Shown here piece after piece: positions 24,390 through 35,785 of a stretch of 64,000 bases of DNA. The notes below the pieces were generated by a model. That model did not search any database, was not told where the DNA came from, and saw only the letters and a program-made list of their open reading frames with translations. The stretch is from Lateolabrax maculatus (lineage: Eukaryota > Chordata > Actinopteri > Acropomatiformes > Lateolabracidae), in the NCBI GenBank assembly GCA_031216445.1, contig CM062211.1:4786001-4850000 (forward strand), written 5' to 3'. How positions within the stretch are numbered: position 1 is the first letter of the stretch; each line of letters begins with the position of its first letter. The position numbers and the translations under genes were made by a program.

Positions 24390-24880
24390 AGATGCGTGAG
24401 ACAGGGCAACTAGTTCTCTAAGGTAAGAAGAATGGCAAGTTGAAGATGGCGTCAGATTTCTTGGTGTCCATCTTTGCATTGAAGTTAGGCCACAACTTCA
24501 AGAAAATAGCAAACATTGCTGAATGCGAATGTTTGGGAGATCACAAGCACTCAGTCACTTCAGAGATGTTATGCGTCAGATTGCTCGAAGCTGTGGGGCA
24601 AACCATCAAGAAGCACTGCCCTTCAATAAAATTGGAAAAGCACAAAAGCACATAGCCACTATGTCCAAGGTCCTCAACTTAAAGGACAATGAAATGGATG
24701 ACCTTGCTGACTTCCCTGGCCATGACATCAGAGTGCATCGCCAGTATATAGGCTGCTCCACATTACAGCTGGCAAAGATAAGTAGAGTGCTTATGGCCCT
24801 GGAACAAGGATAACTGCCTGAAGTTAAAGGAAGGAATCTTGATGAGATCAACATTGATCCACTAGTTAAAACAGGCCAGT
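24390..24880 (+). pseudogene. Relic of a tyrosine-recombinase-like (Crypton-type) multicopy protein, copy 1
   Basis: One frame gives SIFALKLGHNFKKIANIAE. After a frame change another gives RQIARSCGANHQEALPF, KHIATMSKVLNLKDNE, LADFPGHDIRVHRQY and LQLAKISRVLMALEQG, then an in-frame TAA, then LPEVKGRNLDEINIDP. KHIAT, GHD and the following Tyr match the order H...GH...Y of tyrosine recombinases and of an uncharacterised family repeated in fish genomes. The middle of the protein is missing, one frameshift and one stop are present, and no Arg precedes the first Lys-His. Copy 2 (54,000-54,490) carries the same stop. Assignment to Cryptons is tentative. Confidence 0.6.
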
Positions 24881-25234
24881 GTAAATAACTAAATACATGT
24901 ATTTACACACAGGGGTTTCCCTCCATTAAAGGTTTTTTTGCTGCTGCCAAAGAGATGATATCAAATGCTAAAATTGTAAAACCACCAGTAGATTGAATTC
25001 TTTATTGTGGTATTATGAGCAGCAGATGGTGCATGATGGGCAGGTGCTTCCATTGGTGCAGAGTAGCTAAGACAGTGTACCCTCTAGCATCGTATAGGGA
25101 AGCGTTCATATTAGCCACGCAGCACCAGATCTGGCCCTACTCCTCCCCCTTTGCCCTTTTGTTCAGTGTTGCTTCCTTAAAATGGTTTATGTGCTATCCA
25201 ATAGTTTTATCCATATGGGTTCTGTGTTTCTTAG

Positions 25235-25345
25235 AGAAAATGGCTATGGACAGTGATGCATCAGACACTGAAGATGAGAATAACATGACTGTGAAGGATG
25301 CTGCACCTAGTTCTTCATCTTCATTTTCATCTTCACAATCATCAG
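25235..25345 (+). other. Exon-like acidic/serine-rich segment, copy 1
   Basis: The open segment encodes MAMDSDASDTEDENN and a Ser-rich tail (SSSSSFSSSQSSG) and ends at a donor-like cag|gtatgt. Repeated at 54,838-54,943. It may be an exon of the neighbouring recombinase-like relic or of another multicopy family. No partner exon was found. Confidence 0.3.
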
Positions 25346-25439
25346 GTATGTAGGCAACTATTGAGAGGGAACAATAGTAAAACTAGAAAAGGCAAAATAG
25401 AGATTTGAAAATTGGGAGTTCAAGTTGCTGGTATGTTTC

Positions 25440-25595
25440 AGGGCAGTTGCACTGGTGTTCTTAGTGATTACTATGGTGTTGTGATTGGTTGCTAGGGTGT
25501 TGTTAGCGGTTGCTATGGTGTTTTAGATGGTTGCTAGGGTGGTTCTAAGCAGTTGCTAAGGTGTTGCTAAGCAGTTGCTGTGGTGTGTTGGAGGT
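25440..25595. repeat. Degenerate minisatellite of gttgctagggtgtt-type units, copy 1
   Basis: Units such as ggttgctagggtgttgtta, ggttgctatggtgtt and cagttgctaaggtgttgcta repeat about eight times with variation. Same array at about 55,030-55,195. It is a common fish intron repeat type. Confidence 0.75.
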
Positions 25596-25599
25596 GGAA

Positions 25600-28290
25600 C
25601 AGTAATTTATGTTTTAGCGTGACTACCAGATGGAAACTGGCCCAGACAAAATCACTTTGGCCCATCCAAAGTTGATTTCACTGATTTTATTGACTCAAAC
25701 TATTATTGAGTCCCGATTGGACTTCTAAGTTTGGATGTGACTGTCCCCTGCTATCACATGCAATATTTTAACTTTGGACAGCAATGCCGTTTACTGTTAC
25801 TAGGGATGAGCGTAGGCTAAGAGAACTATTTACAGAAGAAGCATTTTTTATAAAAGTTGCTCAATTTATTGTTTGTTAGAAAACTACAGAACAGCCTTAG
25901 AATTGAGCTTCAGCTTAATGTTTTTGATCCCAAGAGTAAGAGATTTATTTATTTATTTATTTATTGGTATTTTTTGTGCTATTTCTAGTTTTTTATAAAT
26001 TTAAATGAATAAACTTTAGTGAATCACAACACAGTAACATCAACAAGTATGAAGAGAAATGCATGAACTAGAGTTTTTATTAGATGGTTACTCTGGTTTA
26101 ATTATTTTTTTAAACAGACTTGGTGATTTATGCAAACAGATACAGAAGAAGTAGCAAGCCAATGGAAGAAAATACATCTGGTAGAAGAAGCGAGAGTCAC
26201 GAGCTGTAACCTGAGACTGCACCGCGTCCAGTTTGAACCAAGTTCTCCATTAACTCGGCTGAAGATATTTAATAAAGCGAGGTAGGAGTGAACTGATGGA
26301 CGTAACCGCCCGGTGTAGAAGCAGAGAAGAGAGAAAAGTCTTCTTCATTTGTCTCTTTCCTGACTTTCTGCACGATGTTTTTTAACTGATTAACTTCCTG
26401 TTTGGTGAAACCAACTTTCCCCTTACTGGCTATCTGGATTCTTGCTTATTGGAAAAAAACATTCCTTATCTGAGAAATAGTCTTCTGCTCTAACTCCTTT
26501 TCATATCTTTTGTTTTCTGTAAAAACAGCTTCATTTTTCTGCTGCTGTGAGTTTTTTTTCTTCTGACTGCCCGCCAACATGAACCCCTCCTCACTGCCAC
26601 TATGAGCAGAGACTCTGCTCTGACATGTTGACCTGGACTCTCATGTTGTTTGCCAAAGCTTAGACGGAGAGTTCCCACAGCTGTTTTTTGTTGGTTCTTT
26701 GAACTGTGGCACTTTAAGTGCCAGCTCCCTTCTCCATATTGTATTCACTTCCTTCCTTACCAGGACAAACTGACATAATGTTTTTTACACAAAGAAAGAA
26801 ATAACTTAATGTATAACATTTGCAGAATTGAAGTTAAGATACTTGACCACTGAACAACAATCGGTTTTATACGTATTGGGTGTGTTTGCTCTTCTTTGTG
26901 GTTGTTTTAAACTCATCAACTTTAATGTTATGGGACTGTGCTAAAGGGACATTTACTCTAATTTATAGACTCATTTAAAGACTTTTTTCCTCTCACTCTA
27001 CAATCATGTCCATCCAACCATCTCTCTGTATTTGTGAAATTTGATAAAATGTTGTCTTCTTTCATAAATTTGGTGTAAATGGTGAAATCAGTAGAAACTG
27101 TGTTCACAAACATTGCTGCTTATCATGGCAGGTAGGACGCACTTTAGACACAGAAGCCAACGAGCCGGTACAGCTTGTTAAGGCTAAGCTAGTGAACCCA
27201 AGTGACAGGAGGTAGAGAGTTAGGTTTAGAGGATAATAGCTGGTAAGGTGTGCTGGGCTGAGTCAGGAGCAGAGGAGACCAAGGTGAGGGGGAGTAATGG
27301 CTGGAGCAGAAGAGGGGTCGGGCAGGCTTGGGGGCTGAAGAGACAGAATAGGCAGGTCCAGACAAAGAGTCAGGCGGAGGTAACTGCAGGCACAGTGAAA
27401 CAGGTATTCGATTACAGGCAATAATACTGACAGAACAGTAGTTAGAGGTTGGCTGGAAGCGTGACTGAGTCTACGATCTTGCAGTGTGATAGTGGCTGAT
27501 AGCTCATCATGATTATTGGCAGCTGGTAGCTTGACTCCAACGCACCTAATTTCATTCATGCAGTTAGAACGACACACACATACCCACACTGCAGGCCAAC
27601 AGGCAGAGGTGGAGGGTGTGACACAGCTATGCCGGCACAAACTGACACAATAGTTTTCACAGAGAAAGAAACTACTTAATGTATTACATTTAGAGCCAAA
27701 TTTACAAGAAGACATGAATGATTACAAATTTGTCATAGACAGAGTTTTACAAAGTTGATAATAGTTTTCCTAATTCAACAACATGCAAAATCAGTTGAAA
27801 CAGACAGTGTGTTCACAAACACCTGCTGCTTATCTTGGCAGGTAAGAGATCCCAAACACATCATTTGCATTACACTGAACCTTTTTGTTCCACTTGTCAC
27901 CTCACTATGACGAGGAAGGTCAGGTTAGTCCATCTTCAAACTAATATTACTAAAGTACTTTTATGAAAATAATCTCCATTTCATATGGTTATTCCAGTTT
28001 GCCTTAATTTATAGGTTTTGTATATACAGTATATAAAATAAAAACTACCGAAAACCACAACAACTAAGAAATTACAATTCTGAATATGAGAGTGGTATCA
28101 ATCTTCTCATCTAACTAAAGAAAGTAACTTTTGCTTTAGAGTACTGTTCTATTGGTAATATTCTCCCGAAGTAATTAGTTCAAGTTCTAATTGATTCATT
28201 AAAGTTTAAAATGTCAACAGTTAACAGGTGTGTGTTTTCACATATGGTCTTTTTAAAAACAAACTAAACTCAATCCTCTTAAAGTGGACC
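25600..28290. other. Intergenic sequence between NXPE A upstream region and NXPE B, copy 1
   Basis: No gene supported. A TTTA tract lies near 25,950. The stretch 27,130-27,660 looks like retroelement-derived repeat text but lacks clear termini; its frames on the minus strand have no recognised motif. The junction at 27,921 marks the deletion relative to copy 2. Confidence 0.4.
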
Positions 28291-28799
28291 AACAAAACAG
28301 GGACTCGTTCTGGTCCACTTCAGCTCTGATGGGGCCTCAGTCCTTTTTCTATTCACACTATAGTTCCACTGGATATCAGACCTTTACTGCTTTGGATTAG
28401 AATAACTTTAATAATAATAATAATAATAATAATAATAGCGACTTGGAACAAGATCACTGCTGATAAATGCCTTATGGCCATTCCTGTGGTATTTGGTTAA
28501 ATAAGCGCACCGAGGAAAAACCATAAAAAGTATAATTGTTCAGATCACTTTTGAACAAGTAAAGAACTCCATGGCAACCTTCAGATCGAGGCTAGATTAA
28601 ATAATGGCTATCATGAAATGTTCTCATCAAGGGCTGATGAGTGGTGCTCTGTAATTTCAGTTAAATATGGTAAATATAAAATAAATATGATTTATGAGTT
28701 CTTTGATAGCGAGTGTAGATAAACTCCTTCCCTTCAAAATATGTTGAAGGCAATAATAAGTTATCTGTTATGACAATTTAATGATGATGCTATACACCC

Positions 28800-29528
28800 T
28801 GTGATGGCCACAGCTGTGGCCACACAACCCTAAATGTTGGTAACCTTCTACACTCACACATTTGTTTCTATAGTTAAGTTTTGTGGTATTTTGTTTATAT
28901 ACATTTAATAAAGTTATTAGTCTACATTTGGTTTAACATTAAGTATTGAAATAATCACACAGGGATTTTCTGTTTCATACAACACACTTTATTATTTGAC
29001 AGTACATTAGTTTTCTATTTGAAGCGCGCACATTTAGTTAGCTTTTCTACAGTCTATGTTTCAGTATGGTTTCCTAATTTCTATTTCTTTTTGAGTTACC
29101 GGTGCTGCTGCTGGTGCTGCTGCTGGGAGCTGGGAATGCCTGGCAAAGGGATCTGCCCCACACCATGGGGGGGATTTAGTTTAGATTAGATGTTTGCTCT
29201 AATGAGTTGATTTTTTCTGATTTGCTTTGTTTGTAAATTAGCTGTTGTCTTTGGTGTTCAGTGTTTATGTTAACCCCTCTTGTGTTTAGTATGGGCTGAT
29301 CACCCAGTATATAAGTTCCCCTCTTGTGTTTAGTCAGTTAGGTCCGTCTTGTCTTCGGTTAGTTTGTTCAGTTGACTTTTGTACAGTTCTGTTAATTTGA
29401 CCTCTTTTATGGGCCCAATCCTTTGTTACTTTGTTTGAGAAATTTTGTTTCTTACGTTGGGTACATAAAAACCCCTTTTGAAAAGTACTACCTGTTGTCC
29501 TCATTGCCGACTGACTCGGTCCCTCACA
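28800..29528 (+). mobile_element. Candidate solo LTR, present only in copy 1
   Basis: Begins TGTGATGGCCACAG and ends CGGTCCCTCACA; flanks caccc and cacca match in four of five bases. Contains a TATA-like agtatataag near 29,307 and an 18-bp perfect palindrome tggccacagctgtggcca at 28805-28822. No internal coding sequence. It sits in a block absent from copy 2. The ends are proposed by eye and could be off. Confidence 0.45.
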
Positions 29529-29763
29529 CACCACTACAGTAGTGCACATGATCTGTCCAAGATAAAAGTACAAATTTAGCATTTGAGCATTTAATCGGAG
29601 CATTACAGAATGTCAGATCAATACTACTTACTTACTCAGTTCTATACCCAAATTTGTTTCTTGAGGACCTTGTAATATCCTGTACCATTTGAAATAAATT
29701 ACAACTCTATATATATATATATATATATTAAGTGAACTTAATATATAGAGAGACAAAAAAAAA

Positions 29764-29935
29764 TTGTCGGGGTCTTGCATTGCTCAATGCAGGCTCTTAC
29801 TTGTTGTAGTTTTTCCTCCTCTTCGTCGTCCTCTTCGTCAGCTGCCCTAGACTTCTTGAAGATGTGCTTCAGCACCGTATTCAGTACGTGTGCTATACAG
29901 CTGTTGTGCCCCCATCTGGAGAGCGCTGCCTGCAC
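29764..29935 (-). mobile_element. hAT transposase fragment, copy 1 (truncated)
   Basis: The minus-strand frame RWGHNSCIAHVLNTVLKHIF followed by an acidic tract (DEEDDEEEE) and VRACIEQCKT resembles the central region of hAT transposases. The remainder, still present in copy 2, is cut off here beside a TA microsatellite (29,707-29,727). Non-functional. Confidence 0.65.
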
Positions 29936-30109
29936 CTTTGCAGCTTGGTCGCTGTGAACACCAGTCTGTCAGTCTCGTATGAGGTAAAACCACATGTAGT
30001 GGTAATGCACATGTACATATGACAATTAAACTCTCAGTTGTCATCTATGTAGTGCAATGTGATACTGGTGTAATTGTCCTTCCTGTAATCATACATTCAC
30101 ATGTCTGTG

Positions 30110-30300
30110 GATGCTCTGCATGTCAGTCTGTCGCTATGGCTCTCCTTACTGCCAAGTGCTTGCTCATGGTGGGAATTTTTGGGTCTCTGTAAATAATGTT
30201 TTAAAGAGTACGGTGTAGACCTACTCTATATGAAAAGTGTCCTGAGGTAACTACTGTTATGATTTGGCGTTATATAAATATGACTTAGAGAGTTTATCTT
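30110..30300 (+). repeat. Dispersed teleost repeat tail (ttatgatttggcgttatata), copy 1
   Basis: The text gggtctctgtaaataatg, agtacggtgtagacctact and gttatgatttggcgttata is a recurring fish repeat 3' end. Repeated at 62,395-62,570, and in reverse near 16,950. Confidence 0.6.
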
Positions 30301-32879
30301 TGACTGATGTGAAATTACAGAAGGTTTCTAAGTCAGGCAAGAAGTCGATTCTGAAGTGACAAGATGAGTCTCTGAGTTGTCAATCAAGAAATTTAGATTG
30401 CCATGACGGTAAAAGTACATTTGTACACTAATTGTTTCCAGAAACCACAAAAGCATTTGCACTTATAAGAAAACTATGGTGGACCACATCAGACCTTGGA
30501 TTCAACTAAGAGAGCACAGGTTATATCTTAGAGGTATCAGTGTTGCTCTATTTTAGCCTATTGTAATTATAACGCTATAGTATTTTTCATAGACAGGCTT
30601 ATTATTGATTGGGCTTCAGTATGGGAGTTTCATGGAAATATGACCTGTTTCCTCATCGTATTTACCTGTTTCTACTTCTCTTTAGGATGCATCTTAATCC
30701 CCACGCATCTTCCCCAACCAAATACACTTCTAGCCGCCCTTTTGAGGGCAAGTGTAGGACATGACAACGTCAATCATATTTCTAATGATGGGAGGTGGTG
30801 GGTGGATGTCATGCGGTAGATGGTGAGCCACAGTCATCCCCCAGGCATCCACCAGATGAACATTCAGACCTCTGAACATGGCTTTGAGCACCTTGTCACA
30901 CTGCAGTGAGTACCAGTCGCTGTTGGTTAGTGCCACAGTAAGTGTCAAAGCTCTGGGATTCCCGGTCCGGATGATGACTACCGTGCCTGGAGCCCTGTCC
31001 AGCAGGCGCACCACCGCCCTGCGGATGCTCTGTAGCCGCCGGATGTAGACCTCCATGGGGAAAGAGGTGAAGTGAGCCCAGATGCTGAGCGCTACGACAG
31101 TGTTGGGGCCTCCGCTTAAACCATCTAGTTCATTGGCAATGTAACGCAGCTCTCTGGTTGAGAGGGTGCGAAAACGGATAGGAACACCGTGGCAGCGGTA
31201 TGTCACCAAGATGTTGTTTGCATAGTCCAAGGCAATGTAAGGTCCAGCTTTCAATGGGCCGTGCAGGTTAAAATCCTTAAGATCTAATGTAGTACAGAGG
31301 GAAAGGATTAAGTTGCAGTGTGATCAAAATAAAAACTGTTGCCAGAATTCACTGTGGATCATCTACCTGGAAGTACTGCGATGAGGTATTCATACCACTG
31401 CCTGATGGTGGAGTCTCCATACATGTGGACCACCTTCCCTTTCAGACACTGAGTGATGGCAGAGGGGTTGAATTGGTGAACTGTGGTGCCACCTAGTGCT
31501 CTCCACACACCCTGGTAGTAATAGCCAGTGAGTGCAGACTTCACAATACTGCTCTCCACCTCTGGTTGACCTGAGAGGAAGTTAAAGGATCATTTCATTC
31601 TTTATCAAGCAGCAGAAGTTTGTCAAGGGCTTGATAACAAGTTAATCAGGTGTCAGAGTTAGAGCTCTTGAGGAGTAGAGTTGGTGACTACTACTCTAAA
31701 GCAATACTCTGTCCACAATCATTTGAGGATAAAACCCTCAAATGGTGTTAACATTTTGTAGTTTGTGTTTTTACAAGGATCAAACCTTATTGGACCGTAC
31801 ATATACCGACCTCATCTACCTCACCAGATGTATGAATGTGGAAAACTATCGAACTAAACTCCTTACAATGATGATGCCAACAAGAACACGAGAGCACCTG
31901 TATGGAAGTAAATCTGTCTCACCAGATTTTGAAATGTAAAAGCCTTTGAATTTCTAGCACTGATTTTTTTTTTGCATTGAAATCTTGTATCAGAATTATT
32001 TCTCTCTGAATTCAACTTCTCGCTTTTATTTTTCAATGATTAAAAATTCAGAATCAATAAGTATTAAAAAATTCAAATATTTATTCAAGTTACTCAAATT
32101 TGAGTTACAAAATTCAGATTAAACATCTGGGATACCAAGGATGAGAAATCGATTCTGTTAAGCTTAACTAACTAGCTTAACTAGCTTAACTAGCTTTGTG
32201 AGGACAGGATAGTCTGGCTGATATCGTACAGTCAGCCTGGCTCTTACTGTAACCTTTAACAGGACTGAAATGATGAATATTCCTTAATAGCTGTAAGCTC
32301 CTCATCTACAGTGGGTCTCTGGTTAGAGACAGAAACACAGAAGCAGAGGTCCTGATTCTGAGACTTTACTGATGCTCAGTATCGGGTACAGTTATAACAG
32401 CTTCACTTGAATGTAGGAATGTTTGTATATATGGTATCTGGAATAATAATCACAATAATAAACAGTATTGAGTCACTTTAACAGTAAAGCTGACATAAAT
32501 CAATACAAACTGTAACATGAACTAAGGTTTGTTGGCTTACTAAAGAAATATTATTGGGACAAGCAAACTCTCAATAGCCCAACACATAGTAAACCATGGC
32601 CACAAAGCACCACAGTAGCTGAAACCTCCCAGCCGCTCGATCTCGGGCACGCTCACATGAACGCAGTGTTGCCTAATTGGCGACTTTCTCGCTAATTCTG
32701 GCGGCTTTCCAAATCCTCTCGGTGACTTTTTTGTCAAAAGCGACTAGCGACAAAGCTAGACATGCACTGTGCCCAATATTAATTAGGACAATTAGGACTT
32801 GTTCATTGAGAAAATGCAAAAATTGAGAAAATCAGACAGGCAAATATCTTTTTCAATTTTAGGTTTGGTTGGTCTACTA

Positions 32880-33099
32880 ATGTAACTCAAATTTAGTTAA
32901 CAGCACACTATGCTATTGGTGGCCCTGTTAGAAAGCAATTAAACAGAAATAACTTAATTAGATATAAACCATGGTGCACAGGGGCTATTTCTAACCTGAT
33001 GCACAGCAGATCATTTTTACTTTTATTTGAGCAATTTTTTCTAGAAATAATTGTACTTTTACTTGAGTAACGATTTTCAACACTCTACCCACCACTGGT
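32880..33099. repeat. hAT-MITE-like end in NXPE B intron 4
   Basis: The text acttttacttgagtaacgat followed by actctacccaccactgg is typical of the terminal region of small fish hAT-like elements whose ends read cagtggtgggta. The other terminus was not located. Confidence 0.35.
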
Positions 33100-34327
33100 A
33101 TGAAGAGATTTTATGAACATGGTCTATCCTTACTCCAGAGAAAATAAACACAGTGCTAACAGCTGGTGCCACATTCAAGAACGTTTACCCTGCTACTCCA
33201 TGCTCCAAGCGCTCTGCTCCAATTGGTCTGACTACATCTCACTAGAGGACAACGCTACCCAGAAGAAAGTGGTTAAATGTTTTTTCTCCTTTTTTGACTT
33301 TGTCTGCAGTACATTCAGTTTTGGGATTATTGTTACAGGCAGTGGAGTAAAAATTGTGCTTTACCCTCCTTTTTTGGCAACACGGTGACACTGGCAGGTC
33401 CTGCAGCTTGAATGGAGACTTTCATGTTGACACCACTGAAGAAAAGCGCACAAATATGTGTTACACACACACACACAACATTAAAAACAAAAACAAGAAA
33501 GGAGGACAAAAAGGTGTTATCATTTTATGAATTTTAAACAAGAACAATCAAACACTAAAATGGGAAACAACTGTTTGAAATTTTAATTAATTTTATTTCA
33601 TTTAAAGCTGCATTAATTAATGTTTTCCTATAAACAATGGGTCCAATGACTATGTGTAATGTTCAAGGTGTCGCTCACAGTGATGAACCCACCGAGAACT
33701 ATCACCTGACTCTGGGGCGTCTTTCAGCTCATTGTTTTGGTTTTACTCCCTACAACTTTTGGTTGAGTCTCAATGCTCTTGTGAACATATTCAATTAGAA
33801 GCAGCAGGCAGCTGTTTTCATCAAAGAAAGTTCTGATTAACCGACCACCAAACATCAGACAGAACAAATCAGCAGCTAGTTCAGTCACGACCACTATGAC
33901 AAAGATACTTGATCTACATGCAGTAGATATATTTGCAGTCAAATGTATTTGGCGATATGCTCTGTTCTGGGACCTAACTGCCTTTCCAGGTGCATACGTG
34001 GAAAGTTAAAGGCAGGGAGGTGTGCTCTCCTTGCCTTAGGCTAAGGCTAAAAGGTGAGTGAGAGTTGGCCATTAACACAAGTCCAAATGAATTCTAATGT
34101 TGCTCCATGTCTACTGGATGTGTAAATAAACACATTTATAACGTAATAAATGATCAATGTTATGTTGATAGCTTGTTGTGCTGCCCTCAACTGGCAAAAA
34201 TCACAAGTGTGCATCTTTTAAGTTTCTGAAAACACCACATCCAAAATAAAATTTCAAAATGTACAATAAATAGATAAATGAATCACAGCAGATACTCTCC
34301 AATGATGTTAATTTAAGTCAATTAGTT

Positions 34328-34425
34328 GGGGCGCCCCAGTAAATCACTGGGTAGAGGTTATACCAGACTCACTGAGTCCTGAGCCCGGGGCCCATTGCTG
34401 CAGGTTATCACCTCTCTCTTTCAGA

Positions 34426-34470
<45 letters not shown>
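34328..34470 (+). mobile_element. tRNA-derived SINE fragment with (TC)n tail
   Basis: ggggcgccccagtaaatcac, gggtagaggttatacc, gagcccggggcccattgctg and a pyrimidine tail follow the layout of the common fish SINE head (a tRNA-like promoter with weak A and B boxes). It ends in about 21 TC units. It lies where exon 3 of NXPE B should be. Confidence 0.6.
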
Positions 34471-34473
<3 letters not shown>

Positions 34474-34549
34474 ATAATAGCAGTAAAATAGCAAGAATAA
34501 ATCTTAAATAAAATTAATTTGTATTGATTTGTATTATCTTTAACCAACC

Positions 34550-34684
34550 ATCAAAATGGTGCCACAGATAGCAGCCTCGACACTGCGCTCTCTGGTACTG
34601 TTGTTCCAACTCCTCAGAGCGGACCACGTAACGGCACTATCAGGAAAAACGAGGGGAGGCGGAATCTGCTTCTACATTAATTAA
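34550..34684 (+). mobile_element. LINE endonuclease fragment at the site of the missing NXPE B exon 3
   Basis: The plus-strand frame contains TALSGKTRGGGICFYIN, a hallmark of the endonuclease domain of L2/Rex-like LINEs, preceded by RSLVLLFQLLRADHV. Only about 45 codons remain. Sequence homologous to NXPE intron resumes near 34,720. Confidence 0.7.
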
Positions 34685-35612
34685 GGTTGGTGTACAGAAA
34701 ACCCTTTTCATTGACTGTAAAAAAAAATGTAAGTTTCCATAAACCAGATTAATCTTCAGACAACCTCTGGAGAATTGACGATTCACTAAACCTCTCACCC
34801 GGACAGCGATTGTCAAATGATAGCTTAGCAACCTTAACTAGGCAGGGCAGGTCTGTCAAGCTTTGGATTTCTCTACATGTTGAATTGCTGTACATGAGAC
34901 TGTAGTAAGACAGATACTCTGTATTGTTTGGAGGGTGGGTCTTTTATGAGCCTTTCCAAAACCAAAAACACAAGGGGGAAAGTGTGAGGAATTAATCTGT
35001 TTTGTCTGTTCTAATGTAATCTGCAAATTTTAGCATAGAATGTTAACCAGCTACATTAGTAACCTACCGTTACGTTCATGGCCAAGAAGTATTTTTTTAT
35101 TACATTATTTTGTTTGGTTACAGATTAAGAAAAAATCCCATTTGCGACCAACACAAATTCAGGAGCCTCCTGGGAGCTACTTTTAGAGAGCAAACGTTAA
35201 ACCTCAGACAAATCCAAGATATTGTTATGACGGATACGAATACACATCGGCAAAACAGAGTTATGTTGGGATGAAATTAGAGTCTGTTTTCACAAAAACT
35301 CATATAGCAAACATGAGCTTTATTAAGTAGCTATCTACAGCTGATAAAGTCTGACAGTTTGCAGCTGACAAAATCAACAGATGGTGGCTAGAAATGAGAC
35401 CCTGATTTTATTTATAGTCACAGTGTTTCTTAAATTCCTAAGAAATCATGTTGTAAATCTGACATTGTGATCGTTACAAACTGCATATGTGCTGTGCAAA
35501 AAGTTAAATTTAACAGGTGTAGCAACAGTAACTGAGGGGGACAGGGCTTAGTGAATGGTCAATTAGAAGATAGATTAAAAACACCTGTAGTACAATCACA
35601 TGTAACATGATA

Positions 35613-35785
35613 ATAATAATAAAACCGTGTTAAATACTGTCCAGCATCAACTAAAGTATGCAACAGTCTCCCAGATGTAGGCGCACAGGCGCAGCATGCA
35701 ACATGGGTTTGTTTTGCATTAATGAAAACATGGCGGGAGGCACAGCGCTCCAGAGATTTTTCAGCCTACGGCTGCATTCAGACAA
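35613..35785. repeat. About 170-bp insertion beside exon 2 of NXPE B, flanked by a direct repeat
   Basis: Flanked by two copies of cacctgtagtacaatcacat-type sequence (about 35,581-35,612 and 35,785-35,817). The same insert lies next to exon 2 of gene C (48,366-48,530) but not in A, where intron sequence runs through. Its origin is unknown. The open frame through it is a read-through of exon 2. Confidence 0.5.

Larger units (their letters stand above)
18370..31740. repeat. Segmental duplication, copy 1
   Basis: Runs from just inside intron 2 of NXPE A, through its exons 2 and 1 and upstream region, to exons 6 and 5 of NXPE B. It is colinear with about 48,530-64,000, with only scattered substitutions in most stretches. 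Main differences: copy 1 keeps about 600 bp (20,304-20,905) missing from copy 2, lacks about 3.6 kb present there (57,517-61,091), has a different 28,294-29,763 block, and has more TAA units at 23.25 kb. The two copies share the same stop in the recombinase relic. Confidence 0.85.

Noticed and set aside
27263..27715. 150-codon minus-strand frame
   Set aside because: Not kept open in the copy 2 counterpart (57.0-57.3 kb) and without known motifs; treated as repeat-derived.
34328..34420. Possible tRNA gene
   Set aside because: Only a tRNA-like SINE head; no cloverleaf with proper acceptor stem could be drawn, and it is followed by a SINE-type tail.
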